Below are positions 1-8,015 of a stretch of DNA of 64,000 nucleotides, one piece after another. Source of the DNA: an uncultured SAR324 cluster bacterium. Its GTDB lineage: Bacteria; SAR324; NAC60-12. A program made the translations under genes and the position numbers. The stretch's first letter is position 1; every line of letters starts with the position of its first letter. Location of the stretch: NCBI GenBank assembly GCA_902562015.1, contig CACERX010000004.1, forward strand, positions 11,817 to 75,816, written 5' to 3'. A model generated the notes under the pieces. The model ran no database searches. It saw nothing but the letters and a program-made list of their open reading frames with translations, and was not told the origin of the DNA.

Positions 1-340
1 CTGTTTCTACAATAAAATGTATTGGAATCTCGGGCAGTTCGTTTCGAACCCACTCTGCAGCTCCAATGTCCTGTACTCGAATGGCTACAAATTTTGATAA
101 AGGAAGATTTTCAAGCAGCTTTATACAGTTCCCAAAATTACTCTCGGTACAGAGTATATCCCACTGCAAAACAGGTGAAAATCCTGAATTTAGTGCTATA
201 TCAACTAGAGAAAGCAGAGATTTAGTATCTAGCCTGCCCATTCTGCTCAGTGTTTTATGTTCTAAAATAACCTCACGAATAGAAGTATTATGTATAACTT
301 CTAGCGTCTTCTTATTGTCAAGAAAGGTATTAAATTTCAT
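1..340 (-). CDS. Peptidase U32-like protein, N-terminal part, cut by window edge
   Basis: An open minus-strand frame starts with ATG at 340-338 and stays open for 113 codons to base 1, so the C-terminus lies outside the window. The segment AIRVQDIGAAEWV near residues 88-100, followed by LPEIPIHF, resembles the conserved strand-turn of U32-family proteins (collagenase-like proteases and the UbiU/UbiV and RlhA relatives). The start overlaps the end of the upstream ABC ATPase by 11 bp, which suggests translational coupling. The catalytic or Fe-S cysteines would lie beyond the cut, so neither protease nor hydroxylase activity can be assigned. Confidence 0.6.
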   Translation of the reverse strand, partial: MKFNTFLDNKKTLEVIHNTSIREVILEHKTLSRMGRLDTKSLLSLVDIALNSGFSPVLQWDILCTESNFGNCIKLLENLPLSKFVAIRVQDIGAAEWVRNELPEIPIHFIVET

Positions 341-1034
341 TCTTATCAAGCCAGTCAAAACACTGGTCTATACTAATTTCTGATACGGAATTATCATGCT
401 GTATACGCTTTTGATGCAAAACTAGTACTCGAGTTGCTAATTTTAATCCTAGATCTAGTTGGTGTGTGACCATAATCACTGTACCTCCCTGTTGGTGAAA
501 TGCCGTGAGATAATTTTGAAACAATTTTTTGGAACGTTGGTCAAGTCCAGTGAAGGGTTCATCAAGAATCAGAATTTTAGGTTTACAAAGCATTAACCGA
601 GCGATCATCAAGCGCTTTTTCATTCCACTACTGAAATTGCTGACTGGTAACTTAGCCACGTGAAAAAGGTCTGTTTTACGCAGTACTTGATCAGTGTTGC
701 TTTCAAGATCTTCTACACTATAAAGTGTTCCGAATATTCTCAAATTATCTTCAGAATTCAAATCTCCATACAATCTGTTTTCATGAGAGATTATTCCAAT
801 TTTTTGTCTCCATTCACGCAGACTCTCTTTTTGATTTGTTCCATTAAAAGTAATTGTGCCATGAGTTGGTTTAGATAATGTACTGATGATACGAAGCAAT
901 GTTGATTTTCCTGCTCCATTATTGCCAATAAGCATTATGAACTCTCCTGTTTCAATTGAAAAACTAATGTCATTGAGAATACAGCGATATCCAAAGCGCT
1001 TGGTTATATTTTCTAGGCTTATGATAGAGGACAT
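330..1034 (-). CDS. ABC transporter ATP-binding protein, CcmA-like
   Basis: This 234-residue single-domain ABC ATPase has Walker A GNNGAGKST at residues 37-45, a variant signature SSGMKKR, Walker B ILILDEP and an H-loop in VMVTH. The SSGMKKR signature and the LDLGLKLATRV region after the H-loop resemble heme-exporter ATPases (CcmA) of deltaproteobacteria, which work with CcmB/CcmC in cytochrome c maturation. No permease gene is next to it: downstream is an overlapping U32-like gene and upstream a coiled-coil membrane protein. CcmA is therefore the best guess; another export ATPase is possible. Confidence 0.75.
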   Translation of the reverse strand: MSSIISLENITKRFGYRCILNDISFSIETGEFIMLIGNNGAGKSTLLRIISTLSKPTHGTITFNGTNQKESLREWRQKIGIISHENRLYGDLNSEDNLRIFGTLYSVEDLESNTDQVLRKTDLFHVAKLPVSNFSSGMKKRLMIARLMLCKPKILILDEPFTGLDQRSKKLFQNYLTAFHQQGGTVIMVTHQLDLGLKLATRVLVLHQKRIQHDNSVSEISIDQCFDWLDKNEI

Positions 1035-1067
1035 AGTGAGGGAAGGACGTTTTGAATGGAGTTCGTG

Positions 1068-1997
1068 CTATTGCACAATAGGGTATACTTCATCAACAAT
1101 GGGTTTATTTTTTGCGTTCCATATCAAAATACGTAGTAATGTTTTTGGTTTAACTTTGCTGAATGTTCTTCTTATAATTCTATATCTTTTTATTTTGTAT
1201 GGAATGGAGTTTTCTATAGTTAATGGAATATCTTTATCAAGGTTCTTTGGAGAAGAAAGAAAAATCCCTGTTCTTCCAATTTCAAGTTTTTTAGATTTAT
1301 TCGTCAGGTAGAAACTTACCTTAATTTTTCCTTTGGCTGCATCTATATTTAACCTTTCAATTGTGACAGGAGAGTTAGCAATAGATTTGGATTTCAGCAT
1401 TTTTACAGAGTCAGAAGCCTTTTTGCTGCTTTTTTTCTCTTTCAATTCAAATTTACGAATTTCATTTTCCAGCTCACCTATTTTGGTCCTAACGTTCTCA
1501 TTTTCGGTTTTTGATTCTGTTAATGAAACTTCAGTGCTGAGAAGTTGCTGTTCAAGATTACGAATTCTGAGCTGAAGGTTATTGATTTGATCCTGGGTAG
1601 AAGTTTTTTCACTCTGAAATTGCTGCACCACTTGTTCCCGTTGCTTGAGTATTGATTTAAGTTCAGATATTTCTTCTGCTTGCTTTTCAATCAGAGATGC
1701 TTGCTGTTCGTTAAGTTTTTTTTGTTTAGAAGATTGAGATAATACCTGCTGTTCCCATTTTGAGTCACGTTGGCCGTTTTTCTTTAATTTTTCAACTAGA
1801 CTCGTACTTCTAGATTTTACTCTTTCTAAATTGTCGTTCATAATTTCAAGGTCCTTAATGTGGATATACTGCAAGTATGCAATTGTTGCTGACAAGCTAA
1901 TGATTATTAAAATCAGCAGGATGATTATTAATTTGAAATTTCTTAAAAAGAACGACGTAATTTTATTATCGCCGACTACATAAAAATTGGGCTCCAT
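1068..1997 (-). CDS. Membrane-anchored coiled-coil protein, function unknown
   Basis: This 309-residue protein is not recognised. A short cytoplasmic N-terminus is followed by one strongly hydrophobic segment at about residues 22-46, rich in Ile and Leu. A long heptad-like region rich in Glu, Lys and Gln (about 48-195) is probably a coiled coil. The last ~100 residues look like a compact beta-rich domain (VTIERLNIDAAKGKIKVSFY and later strands). The likely topology is type II, with the coiled coil and terminal domain in the periplasm. It lies 33 bp upstream of the CcmA-like ATPase on the same strand, so the two may be cotranscribed. Confidence 0.7.
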   Translation of the reverse strand: MEPNFYVVGDNKITSFFLRNFKLIIILLILIIISLSATIAYLQYIHIKDLEIMNDNLERVKSRSTSLVEKLKKNGQRDSKWEQQVLSQSSKQKKLNEQQASLIEKQAEEISELKSILKQREQVVQQFQSEKTSTQDQINNLQLRIRNLEQQLLSTEVSLTESKTENENVRTKIGELENEIRKFELKEKKSSKKASDSVKMLKSKSIANSPVTIERLNIDAAKGKIKVSFYLTNKSKKLEIGRTGIFLSSPKNLDKDIPLTIENSIPYKIKRYRIIRRTFSKVKPKTLLRILIWNAKNKPIVDEVYPIVQ

Positions 1998-2057
1998 TTT
2001 TTTTATCTATTTAAATCAATAGCTGGTAAGTTCCAGCTCCGTAGAAAGTATGTAAAT

Positions 2058-2234
2058 TTAGCCTCCAAGAGTCTCCACAGTACCAGTTAATTCTAATTCT
2101 AGCAAGGTAGCCAGCAAGATATTCATTTCTATTTATGTTTTCGCCTGAATTGAATCTATTTCTTGTATCAAACCTCTTAGAGCCTTAATTTGCTGCTCCG
2201 AATCATAAGCTAATAGAGTGTTTTTTGTCATCAT
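2058..2234 (-). pseudogene. Remnant of DprA C-terminal winged-helix domain
   Basis: Just after smpB, and in the same frame, an ATG-ATG start (2234-2229) opens a 33-codon frame that ends in TAA at 2135-2133. The same frame then continues for 24 codons (ending LLATLLELELTGTVETLGG) to a second TAA at 2060-2058. This tail matches the usual end of DprA/Smf winged-helix domains, of the type LLLELELxGxVExLPGG. Only about 60 C-terminal residues remain; the Rossmann core that binds ssDNA is absent. The simplest reading is a decayed dprA fragment interrupted by a stop. A stand-alone 33-residue peptide is less likely. Confidence 0.5.
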
Positions 2235-2243
2235 ATAAAATGT

Positions 2244-2699
2244 TTATGAGCGTTCACTCAGTGCTCGTGCCACATCTCTTTGAGCTTCACGTTTTTTAAT
2301 ATTTTGACGCTTATCGTGTATTTTTTTTCCGCGTCCTATTGCAAGTTCCAGTTTAATTAAGCCATCTTTCAGGTATATTTTAAGAGGAATCAGTGTGAGT
2401 CCCTGTTCTTTCAATTGTCCATAAAGGCGACGTATTTCTGATCGATGTAATAGTAAACGTCTTGGACGAAGCGGTTCGTGATTATTTATATTGCCATAGT
2501 CGTAATGTGAAATATGGGCATTGAGTAAATATACCTGCATTTTTTCATCTACCCTACAGTAACTTTCTGCAAGATTAATTTGTCCTGATCTGATGCTTTT
2601 AACCTCTGTACCTTTTAAAACAATTCCTGCTTCGAAAGTTTTTTGTATGTCATACTCGAACCTTGCTTTACGGTTTTTTGCAAGTGGTTTAATTTTCAT
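2244..2699 (-). CDS. smpB: SsrA-binding protein SmpB
   Basis: SmpB binds tmRNA and brings it to stalled ribosomes for trans-translation. The 151-residue length is typical. Recognisable segments are NRKARFEYDI near the N-terminus, AGIVLKGTEVKSIR, YLLNAHIS with the Y/N-H pattern, and RPRRLLLHRSEI. The basic tail GRGKKIHDKRQNIKKREAQRD fits the part that inserts into the mRNA channel. No ssrA (tmRNA) gene was seen nearby. It lies 67 bp downstream of the CCA-adding enzyme gene on the same strand, so the two tRNA/ribosome-related genes may share a transcript. Confidence 0.96.
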   Translation of the reverse strand: MKIKPLAKNRKARFEYDIQKTFEAGIVLKGTEVKSIRSGQINLAESYCRVDEKMQVYLLNAHISHYDYGNINNHEPLRPRRLLLHRSEIRRLYGQLKEQGLTLIPLKIYLKDGLIKLELAIGRGKKIHDKRQNIKKREAQRDVARALSERS

Positions 2700-2766
2700 A
2701 TCAATATATCAAACGTGAATTAGAAAGCAGAATGAAGAAAATTCAATTAGATGGATGGTGGAGTCA

Positions 2767-4158
2767 TTAGGTAATACCCGCTAGATCAGGGTAATTTGTT
2801 TTTACCCAAAATATTGCTTGCTCATTTGTCTGGAAGTCTCCATTCAATTGTTTTTCAAAAGCCAGCTTTAAAATTTTTCCAATTTCAGGACCGGGAGACA
2901 TTCCAAGCTTTAGCAAGTGTTTGCCCATCAGTAGAGGATGCGGTCTCTCATCCTTAACATTTATCCTTTCAGCTTCTGCAAGCAGCCAGTCTCCTGCCTC
3001 AAAACAAACCCTCTCTTTTTCAGTCAGATTTCTACCTAAATAGTCCGCTTTTGCAAGAAGAATCAGATCAGGTATCCTTACACGTAATGCGAGTCTTCTG
3101 ATTGTTCCAGAATTAATCCGGTCACGCTCATTGAAAAGTTGAATTGGCCGGAGGTGCTCTTTAACCATACTGGTTACTTGCTTAATTAGATCCCAATCAT
3201 CAGTAAGCCTCTGTAGAAACCTTAAAGTGGGATTGATACCGTCCGTATCATGGGAGGGACTTCTCCAGCGACCATTTAAAAATTTAGTTGTAAGAGGTTT
3301 GCCAAAATCGTGGCAAAGCGCTCCAAACATCAACACCATATCTTTTTTTTCAATGCCTGTTCTGAGCTTTGCAGCTTCATCAAGTACCATCAGGGTGTGA
3401 GTCCAGACATCACCCTCAGGATGCCATTTTGGGTCTTGGGGTACTCCTATAAGCGCCTTGAGTTCCGGAAAATAGTTTAAGACTCCAAGTTGTTTTGCAT
3501 ACTTTAATCCAATGGAGGGTCTTGTTGCTTTTAATAGCAATTTCCGAAACTCTTCAAATATTCGTTCTCTTGGCAACTCAGAAAGCTCTAATTTTCTGCA
3601 GAATTTTGCAGTTTGAGCTGAAATTTTAAATTCAAGCCTTGCTGAGAACTGCATGGCTCTAAAAACTCTCAGGGGATCTTCAGCAAAAGCCGGTCCTACA
3701 TGCCTTAATATTTTGTGTTTTATATCCTCAATTCCTCTAAATGGATCCAATAGAGTATTTTCAAGCAGATCATAACCCATGCTGTTAACAGTAAAGTCGC
3801 GCCTGGATGCCGCCTCCTTGAAACTCATTGCTGGGTCGGTAATAATCTTAAAACCCCTATGGCCTTTGCCGGTCTTTTGTTCTCTTCTGGGCAAACTGAA
3901 ATCATATTCTGCTGTCATTGTTTTCAGCTTCAGAACTCCAAAGGATTTTCCTACAGCATGTATGTTACCAAATTGCTTCAACACAGATTCCAATTCCTCC
4001 ATACTTAAGCCGAAAACTTCAACATCCAAGTCCTTGGAAATTCTCCGGTCCATGAAATGGTCACGTACAGCTCCACCAACAAGAATTCCCCGTCCTTCGA
4101 AGCGAGTAATTGCTTTTGCTATTTTATTAAGTTCAGAAGAAACCGGGAGGCGAGACAT
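2767..4158 (-). CDS. cca: CCA tRNA nucleotidyltransferase (class II) with HD domain
   Basis: The head domain of a class II nucleotidyltransferase is clear: GGAVRD at residues 28-33, the metal-binding DLD at 43-45, and RRDFTVN at 119-125. The neck follows with EDPLRVFRAMQF at 160-171. A C-terminal HD phosphohydrolase domain has H254 and the CHDFGK motif at 282-287. This HD domain is found in E. coli-type Cca, where it has phosphatase and phosphodiesterase activity. The enzyme adds or repairs the 3' CCA of tRNAs. A poly(A) polymerase role cannot be excluded from sequence alone, but HD-containing family members are normally CCA enzymes. Confidence 0.88.
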   Translation of the reverse strand: MSRLPVSSELNKIAKAITRFEGRGILVGGAVRDHFMDRRISKDLDVEVFGLSMEELESVLKQFGNIHAVGKSFGVLKLKTMTAEYDFSLPRREQKTGKGHRGFKIITDPAMSFKEAASRRDFTVNSMGYDLLENTLLDPFRGIEDIKHKILRHVGPAFAEDPLRVFRAMQFSARLEFKISAQTAKFCRKLELSELPRERIFEEFRKLLLKATRPSIGLKYAKQLGVLNYFPELKALIGVPQDPKWHPEGDVWTHTLMVLDEAAKLRTGIEKKDMVLMFGALCHDFGKPLTTKFLNGRWRSPSHDTDGINPTLRFLQRLTDDWDLIKQVTSMVKEHLRPIQLFNERDRINSGTIRRLALRVRIPDLILLAKADYLGRNLTEKERVCFEAGDWLLAEAERINVKDERPHPLLMGKHLLKLGMSPGPEIGKILKLAFEKQLNGDFQTNEQAIFWVKTNYPDLAGIT

Positions 4159-4507
4159 TAAGGGGCTTCATATAATAAATGAAAAAGTTTGCAAGCACCT
4201 TCAACTATTTTTAGAGACTACAATACCAAATAACTCAATTTGCCTCAGGTAATTATTATACAAGCAGATTGATGTAGTTTTGATTTACGTATTCTAAGTG
4301 CTTTATACCAGCAGTATTTAATTAAAGAAGAATATTATTTGATAATTTAATTCTACGAAGTTTTTAAATACCTCGGAATTACTAATCCAAATGATGTAAA
4401 ATTGCTAATAAAATCAAACGATATAAATTTAAATTAATCTAACACAGCAATATTAATTTGCTGATCGTAAATTTAATGTTAAATTCACTCAATACTATGA
4501 AAATAAC
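4159..4507. other. AT-rich intergenic region, no gene seen
   Basis: This stretch separates cca (downstream on the minus strand) from the UDP-glucuronate decarboxylase gene. It is very AT-rich and holds no credible reading frame or RNA gene. A weak 6-bp inverted repeat (CAGCAA...TTGCTG, near 4445-4463) lies downstream of the decarboxylase gene, but it has no following T-run and is a poor terminator candidate. Confidence 0.5.
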
Positions 4508-5446
4508 TCAGTTATCTTTTAATAACTTCTCAAAATAATCGATTGTCGGCCTGAGACCCTCTTGGAGAGTAATTTCTGGCTCCCAACAAAGTCTTTGTTT
4601 AGCCAATGAAATGTCTGGTTTTCGGCGAACCGGATCATCTTCTCTTGCATCTACTTTTACTATTTTGGAGACTGAATTAGTCATTTCTAGAACTTTTTCG
4701 GCCAATTCAATAACAGTGAATTCATCCGGATTTCCAGTATTTACTGGGCCTGTAAAATTTTCTGTTTTCATCATAATGTACAACGCATCGACCAACTCTG
4801 TTACGTAACAAAAGCTTCGGCTTTGTTGTCCATCTCCGTGAATGACTATAGGTTCACCTCTGAGTGCTGCAACAATAAAGTTGCTTACAACTCTTCCGTC
4901 ATCAGTATTCATTCTTGGCCCGTAAGTATTAAATATTCGTACAATTTTTATATCTATTTGACTTTGCCTGTGATAATCCATCATCAAAGTTTCTGCCACA
5001 CGCTTGCCTTCATCATAACAACTGCGAAGTCCTATGGGATTAACATGTCCCGCATAACTTTCCGGTTGGGGATGTACCTGAGGATCACCGTACACTTCGG
5101 AAGTTGATGCCTGTAAAATACGGGCTTTAACCCTCTTTGCCAAACCAAGCATGTTAAGCGTTCCCATAACACTGGTTTTCAAAGTTTTTACAGGATTATA
5201 CTGATAGTGAACCGGAGAAGCTGGGCAGGCCAGATTAAATATCCAGTCAACTTCTAATAGAATCGGCTGCACTATATCATGTCGGATCAGTTCAAAATTT
5301 GGGTTATCCTGTAACTGTAGCAAATTTGCTTTTTTACCCGTAAAGAAGTTGTCAATAACAATGACTTCGTGTCCTTCATTAATCAGCCTGTCACAAAGAA
5401 ATGAACCTACGAAACCAGCGCCCCCAGTAACCAGTACTTTTTCCAT
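4508..5446 (-). CDS. uxs: UDP-glucuronate decarboxylase (UDP-xylose synthase)
   Basis: This 312-residue extended SDR enzyme converts UDP-glucuronate to UDP-xylose with bound NAD. The NAD-binding GxxGxxG is G8-G11-G14. The catalytic set is visible as STSE at about 114-117 and YDEGK with Y144/K148. [10 protein letters not shown] (about 73-82) and SCYDEGKR are typical of UXS proteins and separate them from UDP-glucose 4-epimerases. The substrate could come from the UDP-glucose dehydrogenase encoded at 36524-37894. The gene stands alone, with large AT-rich gaps on both sides. Confidence 0.9.
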   Translation of the reverse strand: MEKVLVTGGAGFVGSFLCDRLINEGHEVIVIDNFFTGKKANLLQLQDNPNFELIRHDIVQPILLEVDWIFNLACPASPVHYQYNPVKTLKTSVMGTLNMLGLAKRVKARILQASTSEVYGDPQVHPQPESYAGHVNPIGLRSCYDEGKRVAETLMMDYHRQSQIDIKIVRIFNTYGPRMNTDDGRVVSNFIVAALRGEPIVIHGDGQQSRSFCYVTELVDALYIMMKTENFTGPVNTGNPDEFTVIELAEKVLEMTNSVSKIVKVDAREDDPVRRKPDISLAKQRLCWEPEITLQEGLRPTIDYFEKLLKDN

Positions 5447-5830
5447 TCTAATAAGTTATTTAATAGTGATAAATAGCTACACAACTATATTAAACATTGC
5501 TTCAAGGTTCAAGTTACCCGTGGTTATTAAATGTCTGTGATGTATGAAAAAAGTAACAATTGATCTTCATAAATGGTTATATGGCTGGCTATAGTTCTTT
5601 AAAGTTTACTTAGGTTTTGAATATAACATTGCGACTATAACATAGTCAGATTATTATTTTTATATTTACAATATTTCATTCAAATAAATATTTTTAACAA
5701 AATTAGAATTACTTTAATACATCTCTAGACTAAGGTATAATTAAAGGCATATCACTTGTGAGTTCATTAAAATCCAAATATTTAAAATATGTAATTAAAA
5801 TAGTGAAAAAAATATTTTCAAGGAGGGAAA
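5447..5830. other. Divergent intergenic region upstream of recA
   Basis: This 384-bp, highly AT-rich region lies between the divergent uxs and recA genes and should hold promoters for both. A TATAAT hexamer at 5736-5741 could be the recA -10 element, but the matching -35 (CTTTAA, 18 bp upstream) is poor. No convincing LexA box of the E. coli, alphaproteobacterial or Gram-positive type was seen. No small gene or RNA is evident. Confidence 0.4.
5821..5826 (+). promoter_or_regulatory. Strong Shine-Dalgarno of recA
   Basis: AGGAGG lies 4 nt before the recA ATG at 5831. It is close to a full anti-SD match and stands out because many starts in this window have little or no SD. It supports the ATG at 5831. 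Confidence 0.75.
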
Positions 5831-6868
5831 ATGGTAACTGAAGAAAAGCAAAAAGATTTGGAATCTGCAATATTGCAAATCGAACGCCAGTTTGGAAAGG
5901 GTGCAATCATGAAGATGGATGGTTCTTCTGTAGGGCATTATCCTGCGGTTAGCTCTGGGAATTTAGCTTTGGATATCGCACTCGGAATCGGCGGCTTACC
6001 TCGAGGTAGAATTATTGAAATTTATGGACCTGAAGCTTCCGGTAAAACCACACTAGCACTGTGCGCAATTGCTGAAGTACAAAATCAAGGAGGAATTGCC
6101 GCTTTTGTTGATGCAGAGCACGCGTTTGACCGATATAATGCTAAAACATTAGGTGTACAAGTCGAAGACCTTTTGCTTGCTCAACCAGACTATGGTGAGC
6201 AGGGACTGGAAATAGCTGAGCAGCTTGTTAGAGTAGGTAAGGTGGATATTGTTGTTGTTGACTCAGTAGCTGCTTTGGTTCCAAAAAATGAGCTGGAAGG
6301 TGATATGGGTGATTCTCACATGGGTTTGCATGCTCGTTTAATGTCCCAGGCACTCCGTAAATTGTCTGGTGTTACCTCAAAGTCAAATGCCATTTTCATT
6401 TTTATCAACCAACTCAGGTCAAAAATCGGAGTTGTGTTCGGTAATCCAGAGACAACAACTGGGGGAAATGCGCTCAAATTTTATTCTAGTATCCGCCTGG
6501 ATGTTAGACGTGCAAGCCAGATTAAGAACGGAGATGAGGTAAAAGGGCACCGTATGAAAATTAAGGTTGCAAAAAATAAATTGGCACCACCATTTCGTAT
6601 TGCAGAGGTAGATTTGATTTATGGAGTTGGAATTTCCAGGATGGGGGTATTAATTGATATGGCCTTGAATGAAGATATTGTGCAGAAAAGCGGTACATGG
6701 TTTTCCTACAATAATGAACGCTTGGGACAAGGACGGGACAACTCAATCAAGTTTCTAGAGGAAAATCCCGAAATTGCGGAAGCGATCAATTCAGAAGTCC
6801 GAAAAATTCACAAACTTGATTCGCAAGTTGAGAATGAAGAGTCGAGTAAATCTACTGCTGTGGAATGA
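5831..6868 (+). CDS. recA: Recombinase RecA
   Basis: RecA forms filaments on ssDNA, drives strand exchange and triggers LexA self-cleavage. The 345-residue length is typical. Walker A GPEASGKT is at residues 66-73. The segments [30 protein letters not shown] and [28 protein letters not shown] (core and L2 DNA-binding loop) are all intact. The C-terminus is acidic, as usual. The stop overlaps the next start (mnmH) by 4 bp. recX, the common partner downstream of recA, is not here. Confidence 0.98.
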   Translation: MVTEEKQKDLESAILQIERQFGKGAIMKMDGSSVGHYPAVSSGNLALDIALGIGGLPRGRIIEIYGPEASGKTTLALCAIAEVQNQGGIAAFVDAEHAFDRYNAKTLGVQVEDLLLAQPDYGEQGLEIAEQLVRVGKVDIVVVDSVAALVPKNELEGDMGDSHMGLHARLMSQALRKLSGVTSKSNAIFIFINQLRSKIGVVFGNPETTTGGNALKFYSSIRLDVRRASQIKNGDEVKGHRMKIKVAKNKLAPPFRIAEVDLIYGVGISRMGVLIDMALNEDIVQKSGTWFSYNNERLGQGRDNSIKFLEENPEIAEAINSEVRKIHKLDSQVENEESSKSTAVE

Positions 6869-7992
6869 ATAGTTCACAAATTTGTTCAGTCCAGCCAAAA
6901 AAGTCTTTAAAAAAGATAGAATCTTTTCTAAGTGGCTTGCATGATCAAGTTTCAGTTAAAGAGGCTCTCTGTGAAAAAAATAGTCTTATTGATGTAAGAA
7001 CATTTCAGGAATATAAAAAAGGTAGTATTCCAGACGCATTCAATTTTCCATTGTTCGATAATTTGGAGCGAGCTGAAATTGGAATTCTTTATAAAAACAT
7101 AGGCAAAAATGCTGCAGTTGAAAAAGGACTGGAGTTTTTTGAGCCAAGAATTCAGGAATTTCTCTCTTCTCTTACATTTTTAAAAACTAAACGGCTTGTG
7201 GTCTTTTGTGCCCGTGGTGGAATGAGGTCATCATCTGTTGTTAGGTTACTTCAGCATCAAGGTTTTCAGGCGGCTCAATTGCAAGGAGGTTATAAAAGTT
7301 ATCGTAGTTATGTGCTTGAGCAACTCAGGAAACCTGTTCCCCCACTGATTGTACTTCATGGTCGTACTGGTGTTGGCAAGACCTTATTGCTGAAAAAACT
7401 TCCGGATCATCTGGACTTAGAAGAATTTGCAGGACATAGAAGCTCTTTGTTTGGAGCAATTAATAAAATTCCTCAGACCCAAAAAAATTTTGAAGCTCTT
7501 GTTGCAAAAAAAATTCTTGAATTTCCAAATAAAAAACCTATTTTCATTGAGGGAGAGAGCAGAAAAGTGGGAGAAGTTTTTATACCTCAGGCTCTTGCGG
7601 AAGCTATGAAAAACGGTTCTCTTGTTTTGCTGCAGGCATCACTTGATACACGGATACAAAGAATTGTGGAAGAATATAAAATTTATGATGATAAAACTTT
7701 TCTACAAACTGATTCTATATTGCAATCAATGCAAAAAGTGCTAGGAAAGAAAAAAGCCGAACAGTTGCGCAAATGGCTCAGAAAAGGTGAATTTAAGAAC
7801 ATAGTCCATGTACTTCTTGAAGAATATTATGACCCTCGTTATCAGTATGCAATGAGTGGTAATGAATATTCGCTGGAACTTTCTGCTGAGGATTTGAACA
7901 TTGCTTCAGAAAAACTAATACGATTCCAAAAAAGTATTATTAGTAGCAGAGATAATGGTCTCCAAACAGGACAAAGCAAAAAATTAAATTAG
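6865..7992 (+). CDS. mnmH: tRNA 2-selenouridine/geranyl-2-thiouridine synthase
   Basis: MnmH (SelU, YbbB) replaces sulfur with selenium at the wobble 2-thiouridine of certain tRNAs, through a geranylated intermediate. Two domains are seen: an N-terminal rhodanese domain ([20 protein letters not shown] at 43-62) with the catalytic Cys115 in FCARGGMRS, and a C-terminal P-loop domain with GRTGVGKT at 166-173. The length of 375 fits the family. The ATG overlaps the recA stop (ATGA), so translation is probably coupled. A selenophosphate synthase (SelD) would be needed for the selenium branch; none lies in the window. Confidence 0.9.
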   Translation: MNSSQICSVQPKKSLKKIESFLSGLHDQVSVKEALCEKNSLIDVRTFQEYKKGSIPDAFNFPLFDNLERAEIGILYKNIGKNAAVEKGLEFFEPRIQEFLSSLTFLKTKRLVVFCARGGMRSSSVVRLLQHQGFQAAQLQGGYKSYRSYVLEQLRKPVPPLIVLHGRTGVGKTLLLKKLPDHLDLEEFAGHRSSLFGAINKIPQTQKNFEALVAKKILEFPNKKPIFIEGESRKVGEVFIPQALAEAMKNGSLVLLQASLDTRIQRIVEEYKIYDDKTFLQTDSILQSMQKVLGKKKAEQLRKWLRKGEFKNIVHVLLEEYYDPRYQYAMSGNEYSLELSAEDLNIASEKLIRFQKSIISSRDNGLQTGQSKKLN

Positions 7993-8015
7993 TTTTGTGT
8001 TCATATTTAAAACGT

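Noticed and set aside
38..62. tRNA T-loop-like GTTTCGAACCC near the left edge
   Set aside because: No acceptor, D or anticodon stem around it; it is inside the U32-like coding frame.
3779..4252. 157-codon plus-strand frame opposite cca
   Set aside because: Lies mostly antisense to the conserved head domain of cca; no independent support.
5447..5830. SOS (LexA) box upstream of recA
   Set aside because: No clear CTG-N10-CAG, GTTC-N7-GTTC or GAAC-N4-GTTC element was found; LexA control stays open.
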